Assembly (NCBI GenBank): GCA_027619145.1 | Contig: JAQCGA010000213.1 | Coordinates: forward strand, 1 to 6,959 | Source of the DNA: a bacterium | GTDB lineage: Bacteria; Latescibacterota; UBA2968; GCA-2709665 | Length of the DNA stretch: 6,959 bases | Reading direction: 5' to 3' | In this document: one piece after another, positions 6,788-6,959 of the stretch | How positions within the stretch are numbered: the stretch's first letter is position 1 | Layout of the letters: each line of letters begins with the position of its first letter | Notes under the pieces: generated by a model | Seen by the model: only the letters and a program-made list of their open reading frames with translations | What the model was told of the DNA's origin: nothing | Database searches by the model: none | Translations under genes and position numbers: made by a program

Positions 6788-6863
6788 ATTTATTCCATGT
6801 TTTCGATTTCTTTTATCACCGGGTATATGAATTGCTAACCTTTCTCGCGGAACTGCCGATAAA

Positions 6864-6903
6864 TCAGGATAGGTGCATCCCATCCCACCCGCACCTGACC
6901 TGA
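6864..6903. repeat. Imperfect 13-nt-arm inverted repeat with 14-nt loop
   Basis: TCAGGATAGGTGC (6864-6876) faces GCACCTGACCTGA (6891-6903). Eleven of 13 positions are complementary. As RNA, one of the two mismatches is a U-G pair, leaving a single A-A mismatch. The loop (6877-6890) has only A, T and C. The right arm is itself a short tandem repeat (ACCTG twice, 6893-6902). It may be a leader hairpin of a gene beyond the right edge, a terminator of a gene entering from the right, or a protein site. No T-run follows. Confidence 0.45.
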
Positions 6904-6927
6904 GCAGATTCCAAAACCATCCCCCCC

Positions 6928-6943
6928 CGGTTCTACCGAACCG
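6928..6943. repeat. 6-bp hairpin next to a run of eight C
   Basis: CGGTTC (6928-6933) and GAACCG (6938-6943) are exact reverse complements with a TACC loop. The left arm begins with the last C of the run at 6921-6928. No T-run follows on either strand. It is short and may be chance, but it is the fourth inverted repeat in this small region. Confidence 0.3.
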
Positions 6944-6959
6944 TCTACGTACCCTGTAC

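Larger units (their letters stand above)
6598..6959. other. Gene-free 3' region with several inverted repeats
   Basis: This 362-base stretch holds no convincing coding region on either strand. Its parts, in order, are the palindrome after the last stop (6611-6632), a C-rich piece (6641-6700), an AT-rich block (76 of 100 bases A or T in 6731-6830) with an inverted repeat, a 13-nt-arm imperfect inverted repeat (6864-6903), a run of eight C (6921-6928) and a 6-bp hairpin (6928-6943). It looks like the boundary between two transcription units, with the AT-rich part as possible promoter or regulator-binding DNA for something beyond the right edge. The next gene is not visible. Confidence 0.6.

Overview
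The window is the downstream part of a bacterial gene cluster for building and decorating a surface or exported polysaccharide. Six genes lie on the + strand, head to tail, and the first is cut by the left edge. Gaps between genes are 43 nt or less, and two junctions are 4-nt ATGA overlaps, so one operon is likely. Purine-rich Shine-Dalgarno sequences precede some genes. Coding GC is moderate to high, GAA is strongly preferred over GAG, and the coding strand carries more C than G. I cannot name the phylum. An alginate-type acyltransferase pair suggests a Gram-negative-type envelope, but this is inference.

Layout: (1) 1-279, C-terminal end of an MBOAT (AlgI-like) membrane O-acyltransferase. 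(2) 289-1353, membrane-anchored SGNH-like protein, the probable extracytoplasmic partner of the MBOAT. (3) 1397-2296, cytoplasmic NodB/CE4-type polysaccharide deacetylase. (4) 2322-4232, glutamine-dependent AsnB-type amidotransferase. (5) 4229-5461 and (6) 5458-6597, two different GT-B (GT4-like) glycosyltransferases. (7) 6598-6959, 362 bases without a convincing gene. This last stretch holds a perfect 22-bp palindrome just after the last stop codon, an AT-rich block with a 10-bp inverted repeat, and two further inverted repeats near the right edge.

A working model (inference): the two glycosyltransferases add sugars to a lipid-linked repeat unit on the cytoplasmic face. The deacetylase exposes an amino group on an N-acetylated sugar, and the AsnB homologue may amidate a uronic acid. 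The MBOAT/SGNH pair then O-acylates the polymer on the outside. No polymerase, flippase, exosortase or priming transferase is visible, so the pathway type cannot be fixed. I see no mobile element, CRISPR array, tRNA or rRNA, and no gene that clearly forms a new system. The most unusual parts are the structured 3' intergenic tract and the variant metal-site spacing of the deacetylase.
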